Origin: Rhynochetos jubatus | Taxonomy: Eukaryota > Chordata > Aves > Eurypygiformes > Rhynochetidae | Reading direction: 5' to 3' | Assembly (NCBI GenBank): GCA_027574665.1 | Contig: CM050656.1 | Span: 2,293,001-2,357,000, forward strand | DNA: 64,000 nt | Part shown: positions 10,083-21,890 of the stretch, piece by piece | Numbering within the stretch: the stretch's first letter is position 1 | How the letters are laid out: each line of letters opens with the position of its first letter | Program-made: the position numbers and the translations under genes | Notes under the pieces: generated by a model | What the model was told of the DNA's origin: nothing | Database searches by the model: none | The model's input: only the letters and a program-made list of their open reading frames with translations

Positions 10083-12262
10083 CCTTTTTTTGGCGGAAGT
10101 TGGTCGTATTCCTCCTGTGGTGACTTGAGTTCCTTGAGTTCTGGGTTTGGCAGCAAAGTCAGTCTGAACACTTTTGCCACATGGTTGCTCCTGTCAAGTA
10201 CTATCTTGTTTAGTAGGAGCTGAAGTTGGAGTCCTCCTGCTGATATAAAATGTGTCGTTACTCATCTTGAGAATGTGCAACGCGAGTAGCTGGAGATGTT
10301 TTTAGTCACTTCTTAAATTCCCCTCGTGGAATGAAATGAGAAGGGCGCCCTTCGTTGTAAATGGGTTTGATGCTCAACCCCCTGAAGGCAGATTTCTTTA
10401 AGCAAAGAGCAGTTTCATTAAGCTGTATTTTGTACAACTTCATCTGCTGATATTTTCATTGTTAATTTTTACTGTAAGTTGGTTTTTGCCGGTGCTGGAA
10501 CTGTCCCGTGCCTGGGACAAAGGGGCAGGTTTGGTACAGCTGTTCCAGCCGGGCTCGCATACCCCTCCCCTCATCGGGACCCTCACTTACAGAATAGTCT
10601 GTGCACCGTGGAGATGGGAGTGTAAAAATGTGGGAGAGAAAGACAAAAAGGAGAGAAACTTGAATGGTGATCTGATAAACAAGCAAATTAGGTAATTTTA
10701 TTCTGTGCTGGTCCTCCCACAAGTGTTAAGAAAATCTTACCCTTTTCGTTTCCCCTCTGGGGAAAGCGGCCCTGGATGGAGGGACCGGTACTGCTGTTCC
10801 TAAACTTGTTGCTGCAGTAGTCGTGGTCTCCGCTCCTTAGCGTGGGATATGAAGGGTGTTGTTTGCCTGCGTTCTCCGGTGCGTTGTCGTACGTCCTGCG
10901 TTAAGCACTGGGAGAGGTGCCCGCCGGTCTCCACACTCCCTCGGTTGCTCCGTCTCTTTGCTAACGGATTTGGAGAGGACTGCTCTGTTGTCATGGCTGT
11001 CTTTTGACTTCTGCAGACGTGAAACATTCGGTGAGCAAATCTGTTCTGGCGGGATGTCAGTCGCCCGCACTGGGATGTCATTGTCACTGGGGACATGGCA
11101 GCGTCCTCTGAAGGACAGGTGTTGCGCTGGGTACCAGTGGAACGTGTCCAAGTTACGTGGAGCTGATCGTTACTTGGGCAGGAGTTCTTGTCTCAAGCCT
11201 AACGAACGTGACAGGAAGGCAGAGCCTCATCAGGGTGTTAATTGTGGCTGATTCCAAACGACGGTGGAGCAGCGTGCTATGCAAGCAGCGCTCTTCCCAT
11301 GTGCTCACGCAAGGTTTAGTGACACTGCAGGCCACTGATCTCCAGCAAGGACATTTAACATAAACTGTGCTGAAGTGGGAAGATCTGGAAGCCCTTTTTA
11401 CTGTAATGTCCCTCAGTTTTCACATTCCCAACGGCGAAACGGGTTTGGTCCGCAGCTCCCAGGTGCGGAGGAGGTAGGAGAGGCTGGGGTGTGGGCAAGG
11501 GCAGCTCCGTGACCCGCGTGCTGGGGGGAGGCTGCTTTTGTCAGTTTTGCACCTTCTGTAATCACTAATTAGTGCAAGTTTCTTGGAGCAGGGATTGTCT
11601 TCACCAGTACGTTGGTACCGCCCCAGAAAATGGCGACAGCTCGTTCCACAGATTGGACGAAACGCGAGCACTGTTTGGGCTTACTGTGCGTTAGCATAGC
11701 CCTGCGAAGGGTGCAGGGCTTATCGTTTCTCTCTTCCACCGAGCTGCTCTCTCCTGAGTACTGTATTCATTCATAAAATATAAGAAAAGGGGGTTATATG
11801 TAAAGATAATGATCCAGCATTAGCAGTTTTTTCTGTGTATTAAAAGCTATAATTTAAAAAATAATGTCATCCTCTGCTTATATATAGTTGAGCCTTTATT
11901 ACAAACGATGTAATTAAAGGTATAAGATACTTAGTTCTGTGTCAGGTTTTTTCACAAATAGCTGGTTTCAGTAGCACAAGTGGTTTGTGATGTTTCTTGC
12001 CATGAAGTATTACTTGAGTTTATTTTTCCAGTTGGTGCCTAGGTATACAGATTCAACAGCCACATGTAATATTTATGCCCTCTCAGGGGAAATGGGGATT
12101 TTAAGCTTTATAATAAAAATGTAAATGTATTTATAGCACCTTTCTTCGTGAGGAGGTTCATACATCTAGATGTGGATTAGGGGAATTTCATGGCAATCTG
12201 AAAATATTGAGTGTAAAACACGGAGAAGGGGCAAATGCAAATAAGAAATAGCTGGGCGTGAA
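10083..12262. other. Unique noncoding DNA
   Basis: About 2.2 kb without a recognised exon or repeat. Frames at 10856-11251 (131 aa, plus) and 10837-11151 (104 aa, minus) overlap on opposite strands and lack any known domain. From about 11760 to 12140 there is an AT-rich stretch rich in TTTATA, GATAA and TAATTT motifs. It looks like a conserved noncoding element, but conservation cannot be tested here. Confidence 0.5.
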
Positions 12263-12472
12263 AAGTTCTTCCTGGAGAGGGTGGGGAGGCCCTGGGACAG
12301 GTTGCCCAGAGAAGCTGTGGATGCCCCATCCCTGGCAGTGTCCAAGGCCAGGCTGGATGAGGCTGGGAGCAACCTGGGCTAGTGGGGGGTGTCCCTGCCC
12401 ATGGCAGGGGTGGGACTGGGTGGGCTTTAAGGTCCCTCCCAACCCAAACCGCTGCGTGGTTCCATGATTCTG
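12263..12472 (+). mobile_element. CR1: CR1 retrotransposon, short 3' end
   Basis: Begins abruptly at GTTCTTCCTGGAGAGGGTGG, so truncation or later erosion falls just inside the AATTCTTCC segment. It then follows the common CR1 3' UTR through the GGGACTGGGTGGGCTTTAAGG segment to CCATGATTCT. It is among the shortest of the main-subtype copies and very similar to those at 4915 and 29630. Confidence 0.94.
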
Positions 12473-13334
12473 CCGGATAGCGAGGTTCAGTGGTAGAACA
12501 AATGCTGCGTACGAAAAATGTCAAAAGGTTCCCATTCCATCTGTAAGGTCCAGGGCTGCGTTTTACTTCAGGATACTGACCTGACTTCAGTGTTTGCTGG
12601 TCTCAAACACGTAGGATGAACATGATCTCTTACCCCGTTGAATAATGAGAGGTGAGCTGAACCCCCTCGCTCAAGGCGGGGGTGCCTCTGCAGCCGCCCC
12701 CTCTTCCCACCGCTGCCCCGTGCCCCCCTGCCCTCCGCTATGGAGGGACGACGTGCCAGGGCTGGGCTGGGAGCGCCGCACCCTCGGAGATGGAAAATCT
12801 CCTCCGATTCCTGCATTTTCTGCGTAACTCATTATAATTACAAGTTGAGCGCAATAAAGCCTTTCTGCCGTTAGATTTTCACTGGCTTTGTCCAGGGTTA
12901 TCTGGATCGCACCTCTTAGACTTCTGAAAACTTTTATCATTTTAGACTTTTAAAAAAGTCTAAGACAGAAAAATCCAAACCTCCCAAAGCTGCGTCTCAG
13001 TCATGGAAAATCTGTTTTAGTACGTACAATGGCTGTCAAAGTCACTTTGACAAATGGCTGTAACGTGGCCATTATGCTGTGGACACAAACATGCCTAAGA
13101 ATTTAGAGAATTACTATTGAATGCTAATTAGGTTGTGATTAAACGAGTTCTGCGGGCAACACTTTCTGTTTCCTCAGGGAAAATGTGCACTGAAGATAAC
13201 CAGCACCGCTAAGTATTTAGAAGTTTATTTCTCTTTTAAAATGTGCTTTATGTGCAACTCACAGTACGAATGATCAGACTGCATACTGAACATTGGTTCC
13301 ATGGACATTCTTGAGGTTTTGAGGCATCACTGCT
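12473..13334. other. Noncoding DNA with a perfect TTAGACTTTT hairpin
   Basis: A GC-rich patch (12640-12800) gives overlapping frames on both strands (82 and 89 aa minus, 60 aa plus) without recognisable domains. Downstream at 12942-12963 is a perfect 10-bp inverted repeat, and the rest is AT-rich. No exon is supported. Confidence 0.5.
12942..12963. repeat. Perfect 10-bp inverted repeat
   Basis: TTAGACTTTT (12942-12951) and AAAAGTCTAA (12954-12963) are exact inverses separated by two A. A further CTTAGACTT at about 12916-12924 could also pair with AAGTCTAAG (12957-12965), giving two competing stems. It may be a single-strand fold or a symmetric protein site; the sequence does not decide. Confidence 0.75.
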
Positions 13335-13410
13335 TGTTGGCAGTGCAGGCAGGGATGTTGGAGCCAAGGAAAAATGTGATTAAATTCCAACCTAAACGAT
13401 TCTATGATTG
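13335..13410 (+). mobile_element. CR1: Probable decayed CR1 3' terminus
   Basis: The stretch ending TCCAACCTAAACGATTCTATGATTG resembles the terminal CCAACCCAAACGATTCTATGATTCT of CR1. Upstream bases match only loosely, as expected of an old, mutated copy. Only the last 30 or so bases are convincing. Confidence 0.5.
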
Positions 13411-16400
13411 TAAATAGTCTGTTGCCCTTTGATAGGCAACATTGGATTCATGTAATAATCTTTAATTTCCTTTTTTGATGTATTCAAAGCAATAGCTCAT
13501 TTTTCTAACTCTCAGTTAACATTATTTGTCAGGAGAAAAATTCTTTGTAGAGTCTTCTCTGTGAAGAACTTGTAAGGTCACCCAACACCAAGATATGTCA
13601 TCCAGAGAAACTCTGTTCAAGAAGTTTATAATCCAGATCTCTTGATATGGACAAGCTTTGTTATTACTGGAATATTTTTTTGCCTCTGACCTGTGAGGGC
13701 ATGTTAAGAGGATCATTTCAAGATAAATCCAAAGGGTGGACTTTGCATTATGTTATGGATGAGCTGTGGACGGCGTTGTTTGCCTTCTCTGATGGTTGAT
13801 TCTGGCACCTGGGTCTGCCTCCTCCTCCTCCATGCCTGCCGTTGCGTGAAGTGTTGACACTGGGTTATTGTAAGGCAAGAGGTGAAATCTGAGGGGGCAG
13901 CTGGGAAAACGCAGACTTCTGAAAAACAAAAGAACAATTAGCGAGCTGCAAAAGTTATCCTGCTGGACTTCTCTGTGCAATGGTGCAGCATTCCAGAGGT
14001 TAGAGACCTTTATGGAACCATCTCCTAGGGGGAACATCACCAATGAAGGCTACCTTTCTTGTAATCAAACAAGTAGGATGAAAATAAGCACTGACAAAGG
14101 AGCTTTGCATTAGTAAATTACAAGAAGAACATAAACAAATATTGAGAAGTTAGTTAGACAAAAAGGAGAGCGCTAGGCTGACTCAAGTATGGGTCCAAAG
14201 CTAAGAAAGCAAGTTTATTTAATCCCACGGAAAAATACATATTATTAAGACCTGCCAATGTAAGGTGGAAGAGGGAAGAATTCAGTGTAGTTTAAACTGC
14301 AGGTCAGTAGGTGAATGGGCTTGCTTGTGCTGTCAAGGCATTGGATTCCTTGACCTTGAGCAAGGTCTGAACCTCTCTTCTCCTGTGGCTACGGAGCTCC
14401 AAAAACCTGGATGTGGAAGACAAGAATGGTTTGTCCAGGTTTTGGCAGAGAGACCAGACAGGAGGTGGGGTTTGGGGTTTCTTCCATTTTGTGGCTGTTT
14501 GCTTCAGCATCAGCATAGTTGAAAAGGGCTTAGTCAGCACGTGGTGGTGGCCCGTCACCCAAGGGAAGGGACGGTGGTATCGGGACTGTCGGAGCGTGGG
14601 AATGCAAGGAGCGTACCTCCTGCCCTGGCCTGATGGGAGCCGTCATTCTCCTCACCCGGGTGCTCAGGAGCAGAGGGTACCAGGCAAAGGCACCAGAACC
14701 CCGCTGCCACACACTGGTCATTGAAAACCCCACCTTTCTTTCCAAATGACCCGCCTGACCCCATCGCTATGGCTTCCCCACATCAGTATTTCTAATTGCT
14801 TCAGAAACCAGCTGTAAGCTCTTCTCAGGTTCACGGCTTTCATCTGTTCTGTGTCGGCCTTGAGACACATGTATCCTTATAAAGTAGTGGTGCTCACCTC
14901 TGATTGAATGGGTGCCTCTTAATTGGAAAACCAGAAATTCACCCTGAAAATATTGCTTAGAAGTTGATTTTCATATTTAGCTAAATGCGCTTAAAAGGTT
15001 ATTTTTTCTTTTATGCCATTTCATCCGTTTTTCAGACTATAGAATATAGCGATTCTTTCAGATCTCCCTTTGTAAACCAAATGTAATATAGTCCAGAGCT
15101 GACCTTGCTGACAGTTGCTGCTCTGCGTTATTCATTATGTTTATATCTCAATTATTTCTAGCAGCGTGCACACAAATACGATATTATTCCTGTTTGCGCT
15201 GTCACAAAAACATTTGCTTTCTGTACTGTGTCTTTCCGTGGTCTGGTTTCCTTCGTTAACTCAAGAGATGTTAAATATTTAGTGTTACATAAATAGGTAC
15301 CTTGGTTGTACGTTAAACATTTCATCAGTTATATTTCATACTAATTGCAGAGAGCTTGCAAAATAAAAAAAGTCAGTCTGAAGGAAAATAAGCCCATTAA
15401 GGTAGGAAAACTGACACTTAAGAAAGAGTGCAATGTCGTTGTCAGCTGCAGAACAATTCCAGATTGTATGTAATTATTTCCTCCTGGTTCTAAGCTCGTT
15501 TCCATGCCAAGTGAGGATGATAACTTGCTGGGCACTCCCCTGCCAGCTTCCATAAACAGGAACGGACAAACCTCCTCCGTTTCGTCATGAAACAATCAGG
15601 CTGTTGAGACAAAACAAAGCGGGTTTTAAATATTTTTTTTCCGTCCCAAGGTGTCTTTTTTTCCCTCTTAGACTCTGGTATCATGAAGTGTCATTTTTTT
15701 TTTTTGTAACTTGGAGTCATTTGACTGAAGTAATTTCTAGTGCTCGACCTCGCACCGTCAATCCCTGCTTTAGCTGGAAGACTTGTTCCAGCAGGTGAGC
15801 GTCACAAGGCTTTGCCCTCCAGCGCGTACTCAGAGCTCCTGGGCAAACGGTGCTGAACATTAAGCTTCGTTCTGCAATCCTCTTCCCTGGAGGCAGGTGT
15901 CAAGAGCAGGAATTTGTTCTGCCTGTCCTTCTCATGGGGATGAGAGAGACCCTCTGGTGAAGGCTGGGTGGCATTTTGGCATTTTAACACTACGGTGGTA
16001 CAGGCTTCAGAGGAGAAAGCACCTTAAATTTGCTGTCATCCACAACTCTGTGATATGAAAAAGGATTCTGATGAATCTGGTTGGAAATCCGAAGTTGCTG
16101 TTAACATATTTACATAACGCGCCGCACCAGTCATCTGAGCGTAACCAGTAATACTCTGGCTGCGTATTTGATTTTGGAAATTAGGAAAGCAAACAGAAGT
16201 TACTTTACACAGTAGAGTGATGTGGTGGAGCAAGAGGAAGGGAGTAGTGATGCGACACAGTAAAAAGCTGAGTATGGCATAGCAGATGAAAGCCAAGATG
16301 GGCGTACAGATGAGCACGGAATAAGACAGAAGATACGTTAGTGTGTGGGCTGCCAGGAAATGTATATTAGTAGGAGACGGAATACTGTCGTCTGGGGCAG

Positions 16401-18404
16401 GGGTGGCAAGATGACAAGGCAGGTATTTAAAGCTGAAAGACAAGGCTCGTGTAGAGATTTTCTTCCCAGATTCTTGTTTTAGTACGCTGTTGGCATCAAA
16501 AAGAAGAGCTGCTTACGTGTAGCTGAAAGCGGAGCTCCAGCTCCGCGTGCAGAGCGGCAAAAATCAGCCCTGCAGCCGACAGGTTTGTGATGGGGACAGA
16601 GAGCACGAAGTGCAGTGCTTGGAGATGACCAGGGAAAAGAATAGTGACTCAGACAGTATGGCTTCATGTTCTTCTTTGTGGAAGAAAGTCTAGGAATCGT
16701 TTGTGGGAGTGACCCAAAAGATTTTCGGCAGTGGGATACGAGATTGCTTTGGGCTGATGTGTTAGTTCATGTTGAGTCAGTGAAGGCATCAGCCTTGGAA
16801 GGCGAGATGTTCCCGCTGCTCGTTTGTGCGGCTGTCGCCGCGGATAATGAGCTCAGCCCACACTGTCACTTACGGGCTCCACGTTAACGTGTTTGTTTCC
16901 GTCTGGTAGCAAAACGAGGACAGCGAGAACTGAACCTCTGCCCACTGCCAGAAATGGCAGAGCACTAGGAAGTCCTCAGACTGGGAAGTTGTGATTTTAC
17001 CATTGACGTTACTGTGTTCATTAGTGTGTGTTAAGGCTGGGGGTGCTTGGGAAGGACCTATCAGTAACGCCAGGCACTCTCATCGTGCTTTTCCCCGCTT
17101 TGTCTAAAAGAAGCCTGAATAGAGTCACAGAAAAAATGGGTCCTGAGATAATAAGCCCACTGAAAACAGAAGGAGCATCAAGAACTATTTCTGCTGTATT
17201 TGTAATGGGCGCCTGTTCGATACCATTAGTTGTACCCCTAGTTTGGTGTGAGCCGGAGCTGTAGGCGGTCAGCCGTCCGCACTGCTGGACGTCGACCCTG
17301 TGGCACTGCTCTTGGAAAGCTCTGCCAGGATAAGGAGCCTCAAGGTCCTCCCATGTCATGAAAAACCTGTGTTCTGTGCAGAAAGGCACGAGCCACCCCA
17401 GAACTTCCCAGGCTGGTGCCAGAGGAACAGTCGTGTAGGGTGTAAGGGCAGCTCAGCCCCAAGCTGTGGACTCATCCCACGAACTCGTGTGAGGCGGAAG
17501 GACCAAAATGGGCCAAAGCTTGGGCTCTTTCTCAGCATATCTTGGTTTTAGCAAGTCAATGTTTTTCGCTGAATGTGTTCTGATTTTTTAGTGTAATTCT
17601 TGGTGCCTTGGGAAGTGCCTCCTCTGAGTCCCCTCTGGAAGCTGGTGCAGGCAGTGCCTTCCCATCACCTGAGCCGCCTTCCCACGGGTTGCAGCATCTC
17701 TCCTGCGGGGGTAAAGGCAGCACCTGTGGCTGCACGCTCTGCTCCTTGTCCCAGCAGTGTGCCGCACGGCCACCTGAACTCGTTTGTGCTTTTCCGTTCT
17801 GAGGAGGTGATGTGTGGACATGGTTATTTCACACTCTAGAGCCATCCAGGTCCTGCGATTATTTATTGTTGCAACTCATGCTGGAGCCGTAGGAGCCGGT
17901 GCAAGATTTTGGCTTCAGGTATAAGTAGGTTGTTCTGTTGGTCAAGATTTTAGTGGTTTTAGCTAGGGTAATACCAACGCAGATGACTGGGTCTCCTTTA
18001 ATTTGGGTGTTTTTTTCATCTTTGGATGTGGGGTCCTGGGAGCAGGCGCTGTGCTCGGGGATGCGTGGAGCAGCTTTGCCATAGGAGCGAGCGGTGCATT
18101 GCAGCTGAGTAGTCATTGCTGGGTTTCTGGGGTTTCTCTGGGTTCTAAACATAATTTTGATGCCATGTAAATCCAATTAGGGTACAGCAGACCTGTCCTT
18201 CTCATGGTGGCGGCTGCATTGCCCCAGGAAGTCAGTTTTTCCTGAGGTTAAACTTATTCATGATGTCTGTTAGGAAAAAAAGTCTGGGTTGGATGTTGCC
18301 ATACACAGCGAAGTCACCCGGTTTCTGTTTTAAAATGAAATTTATCCGTTACCAGGTTTAGCAGAATTGTGTGGTTGGAAACGTTAGGTAGAAAAGATAG
18401 ATAC

Positions 18405-18418
18405 TTTTTTTTTTTTTT
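18405..18418. repeat. T14 homopolymer
   Basis: Fourteen consecutive T followed by a C run (polypyrimidine). It resembles a splice-acceptor tract, but no exon-like frame follows the next AG. Confidence 0.8.
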
Positions 18419-19924
18419 CCCCCTCAGGTCTTCAGTGACATTTTTAATCTCTAGCTGTAACGCTTTCATCTTTTATGAAAAAGATATTATTAGATACCCT
18501 GGCAAGCTGCAGAGCAAACCTCAGACTTGACGTCTCTGCTTGTCTTCACACCACACCAACCCATCAGGTCAATACACCTTAATTCCAGCCCCCTCCCCAC
18601 AAGCCCCGAGCTGCTCAACCCCATCTGGTGGGTTGTTTTTTTTTTAATTCAAACCCAAACCTTTCATCTGTAAGCGTATCAATTGCTACTTCCACTTCAG
18701 TGGAAGTGCAGGCGTTATTTTTGTGTTACTTCAGAAGGAATATTTGGAAAGTTACAGGATGCTATCCATCTGTGACAGTAAATCGAGGCAGCCCAGGAAG
18801 CACAGGGTAATGCTGTGCAGCGTACACAGGTTGTTTATAAAAATCTTGTGTGCTTACCCCTTTCGTATTCGCCTCTGAAATCCGACAAGAAAAAACACAT
18901 CGCAACTGGCAGCCTGTACATCGTTTTTGAGGTTTCGGTTGGCGGTATAAAGTGTTGTTAACGATGGGATAGTTTACGCAAGTTTTTAAATGAATTTTAT
19001 AAATCTGGTAGAATAAATGGCTCAGAGGAAACCATCAGTATACACACGTCCCCGACGGGCAGCGTCAGCGCTGGCAATGAGTTCTTGCTGCCAGTGGAGT
19101 ATGACGTGGGTTGCGTGACAAAAAAAATGAATAATGCTCCTCAGAGACTAATTTTATGTTAATTTTCCAGTTTTTCAGGGGATACTTTATAATCTGAAAA
19201 TGTTCAGCAGATTCGGGGAAAACCTGTTTATGAAGAAACTCCTTTTCTGTGCTGTGTTCTGATGGTCTTGTCAAAAAGTGAGCAGCAGATGGGGCAGATT
19301 TGTAGATAGGAAATACCGGGAGCAATGAGTAAGAATTAGTGAGCTGGGATGTGCAAGGGAGAACTCCTACTGATGAGTGTGCCTTGTTAGCATGTGAATC
19401 AAGGGTGTGTTTCACCCTTCTTTGCCGGTTTTGTTGTCTCCTAGCCGGTTGAGTTCAGTTCTTAGAAATTAAAATGCATTAACTTTGAATTATGAAAGCA
19501 TTATTCTAATTTATTATTATTCCACACAAAACGCCTCTTTCCTGAAGAAACGCATCGCATCCTTTTAGCGGTAATTTTACAGATCTGAATTTCAGGTTTT
19601 AATTTGCCGTGTTACGGCTGTAGAGAATAAATTTCCTAAAATGCAAGTTTACTCCTGTGAAATCCTTGCTGCTTTTCCGTCCATCTTTTCCAGCAGTAGT
19701 TTAAACGCATCAGGATTTTTAAATCATCTAAAGGAATAAATGTTGCCCTCCTCCCATAAATATTGCTTTTGTGTAATGTGACTTAAGTTCTATCAATCAG
19801 GCGGTTTACCTGGGTGGTTTCTGGGTAGTTTTGCACATTGCCATCACCTCTTAAGGCATCATGATAGGCTTCACTAGGCTTCTCTTCTCCTTGCCTTCCT
19901 TGTATTTTCATCTGACTGGCAGCA

Positions 19925-20240
19925 TCGTGCTGAGGAGAACGTGGACGGGCTACGAGGTTGCCCGGATGCTCGATTGCCCGAGGTTTTTGCTAGAGCCGGT
20001 GCCACTTCTGGTCCCGTGGCTGCTGCAGCCTTTTCTGCGCCACGCAGGCGGCTGTCCCTGCGCGTCTCTGCGCTCCCCACCCGCAGCCGGAACCGTGGCC
20101 GTCGAGCAGTAGATTTCCGTTCCCGTTCCTTATTTCCATGGGAAGGATTGCTGTGGATTTCACTTCCCGGAGAGGGGAAGGGAGGAAGAGTTCTGCATGT
20201 TATGTAATAAGCAGGAGTGTATCCCGGCACAGCGGGTCGG
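19925..20240. promoter_or_regulatory. CpG-island-like segment
   Basis: A hand count gives about 20 CpG in the first 190 bases at about 62% GC, an observed/expected ratio near 1. CpG remains frequent to about 20240. The flanking DNA is AT-rich and CpG-poor. Open frames exist on both strands (128 aa minus, 88 and 83 aa plus), as expected in stop-poor GC-rich DNA. It may be an unmethylated regulatory element or an alternative first-exon region. No splice donor or known peptide is recognised. Confidence 0.4.
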
Positions 20241-21239
20241 CGGTAGGAGCAAACCTGCATTCAGGGTGGTTAATAATTCATGCCAAAGGCGTTAGGGATC
20301 TGAGTGCATTGCTGGCACACACGGGGGGATGTCTACCTCCTGTTTTCTTTCTCCCTACATACGTGGTGTTTCTCTGCACCACAGAGGATTCCACATGCTT
20401 TGCCAGAGTAAATGAAGGATGCGCAAATGAATTTTGCCAGCTCTGACACAGGGACAAATCACTTGTCGTGGATCAAATCACGCACAATCACTAGTTTGCC
20501 AAATCAGGATCTCATCTGATGATGAGGGATCAAAGCGAGGGAACAAAGACCAGGGAAGGTGTGGAGCCGAGGGCAGCTATTGCATCCTGTGCGGAGGGGT
20601 TTCTCATGGAGCATGTCTGTCAGTGACACGTAAGTGATGTGTTGCACAGGAAGCCTTGTACATTTTTTGGGTCAACCTGATTATTTGCTGTATTCAAAGG
20701 GGCAAATAATCCTTTCCCCTTTTACCTGATACGTTATTCATACATCCTTCTTGGAAATACCTGGTGGCAATACAAGAAAAGCCAGTTACATTTTTTAAAA
20801 ACAAAATCTTCCTATTGTGTGTTCGAAGGGTATGTATATTTTATAACCGCAATGTGGATGGTCACTGAGCCATTAGTATTTTTTAAAGTCGGTGTCTTTC
20901 AAGATGCATACTTTCCTCATGAAAAATGCATGTGTTTTGATAACATAAATTATCCCTATGCTTCAGTTCAAATTAAAATCAATTCCAGTGATACAGTGAA
21001 TATTTTAAAAGTCTGTTGTTTGTTCATAAAGAGCTGATGGGAACGATGAGTATACTTTCAGAACCAGCGAGAATTTCTGGAATGAAAACCAAATTCCAAG
21101 CGAAGGCAGAAGAGCATAGATTTGACAGCTAGAAGAAGAAAATGATTAAAGACATCTAGGCTGACTAATAATGCCGACGGTTACCTCAGTTTACCCCATG
21201 TGACAGTCCTGGCTGGGTGCCGAGTGGGTAAGAAGCAGC

Positions 21240-21690
21240 CCAGCAGAAGAGTGTTGGGGGTCCTGGTTGGCGAGTGGAGCTGGATCCAACAGCCCTTGGA
21301 GAGAGCGAGGCCAGCCCGTACCGCGCTGGGTTATCAATGACCTAGCTGGCAGGTCGACACGGCGCATCAGCGGGGCGGAGAAAACCAGGTTTGTTCAGCC
21401 TTAGAGAGAGAAGGGGAAGGGGAGATCTCGTTGCTGCCGTTGGGAGGGTGCAAGGAAGACAGAGCCAGCCTCTTTGTATAACACGGGAAATTCTGACTAA
21501 GGACAAAGCGGTTTGACCGCGAGGGTGGTCAGACTCCGGGACTGCAGCCAAGAGTGGCCATGGGATCACCATCCTTGGAGATGCTCAACCTCTGACAAGG
21601 GAAGTGCTTGAACCACCTGGTCTTCATGGACCATGGGTTTGGATAAGACTCTTCCAGAGGTCCCTTCTAGCTTACACCAGTCTGTGATTT
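21240..21690 (+). mobile_element. CR1: Old, internally rearranged CR1
   Basis: From about 21260 the text follows the CR1 ORF2 end (GGGGTCCTGGTTGGCGAG, then CCAACAGCCCTTGG). It skips to TTTGTTCAGCCTTAGAGAG, then continues through GGGAAATTCTGACTAAGGA, GAGGGTGGTCAGACTCCGGG and CATCCTTGGAGATGCTCAA to CCAGAGGTCCCTTCTAGC and TCTGTGATTT. It is clearly more diverged than the other copies and belongs to an older subfamily. A block of ORF2 sequence between about 21350 and 21380 is missing compared with what I recall of the family. Confidence 0.85.
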
Positions 21691-21853
21691 GTGGTGAGGG
21701 GGGTAGAGTCCTTGGTGGCATACTGACCAGCTCAGGTATCTCAGGGAAAAAAAGTAGGTACCTTGCAGTGTGGAATCATCTGATTTCTTACTCAAGACCA
21801 GCTGTAACACTTGCAAGTTCCTGCTAGGAAAAATCTTGGTACAAGATCATGAT

Positions 21854-21890
21854 GAAAAGGGGAGGAGAAAAGAGAGGAGAAAAGGGAAAG
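21854..21890. repeat. Polypurine tract with 10-bp direct repeat
   Basis: Thirty-seven consecutive purines containing AGGAGAAAAG twice in tandem-like arrangement. Such tracts can form triplex DNA and expand by slippage. No coding role is suggested. Confidence 0.7.

Larger units (their letters stand above)
13411..21239. other. Long unique noncoding stretch
   Basis: Nearly 8 kb without a recognised exon or transposon. Open frames reach only about 135 aa (16036-16443, minus) and none shows a known domain. T12 (15694-15705), T14 (18405-18418) and T10 (18636-18645) tracts occur. AT-rich, motif-dense blocks lie at about 15010-15310 and 20790-21035. A CpG-dense segment at 19925-20240 is listed separately. 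Confidence 0.5.

Noticed and set aside
18405-18430. T14 plus C run as a splice acceptor
   Set aside because: No exon-like open frame or known peptide follows the next AG.
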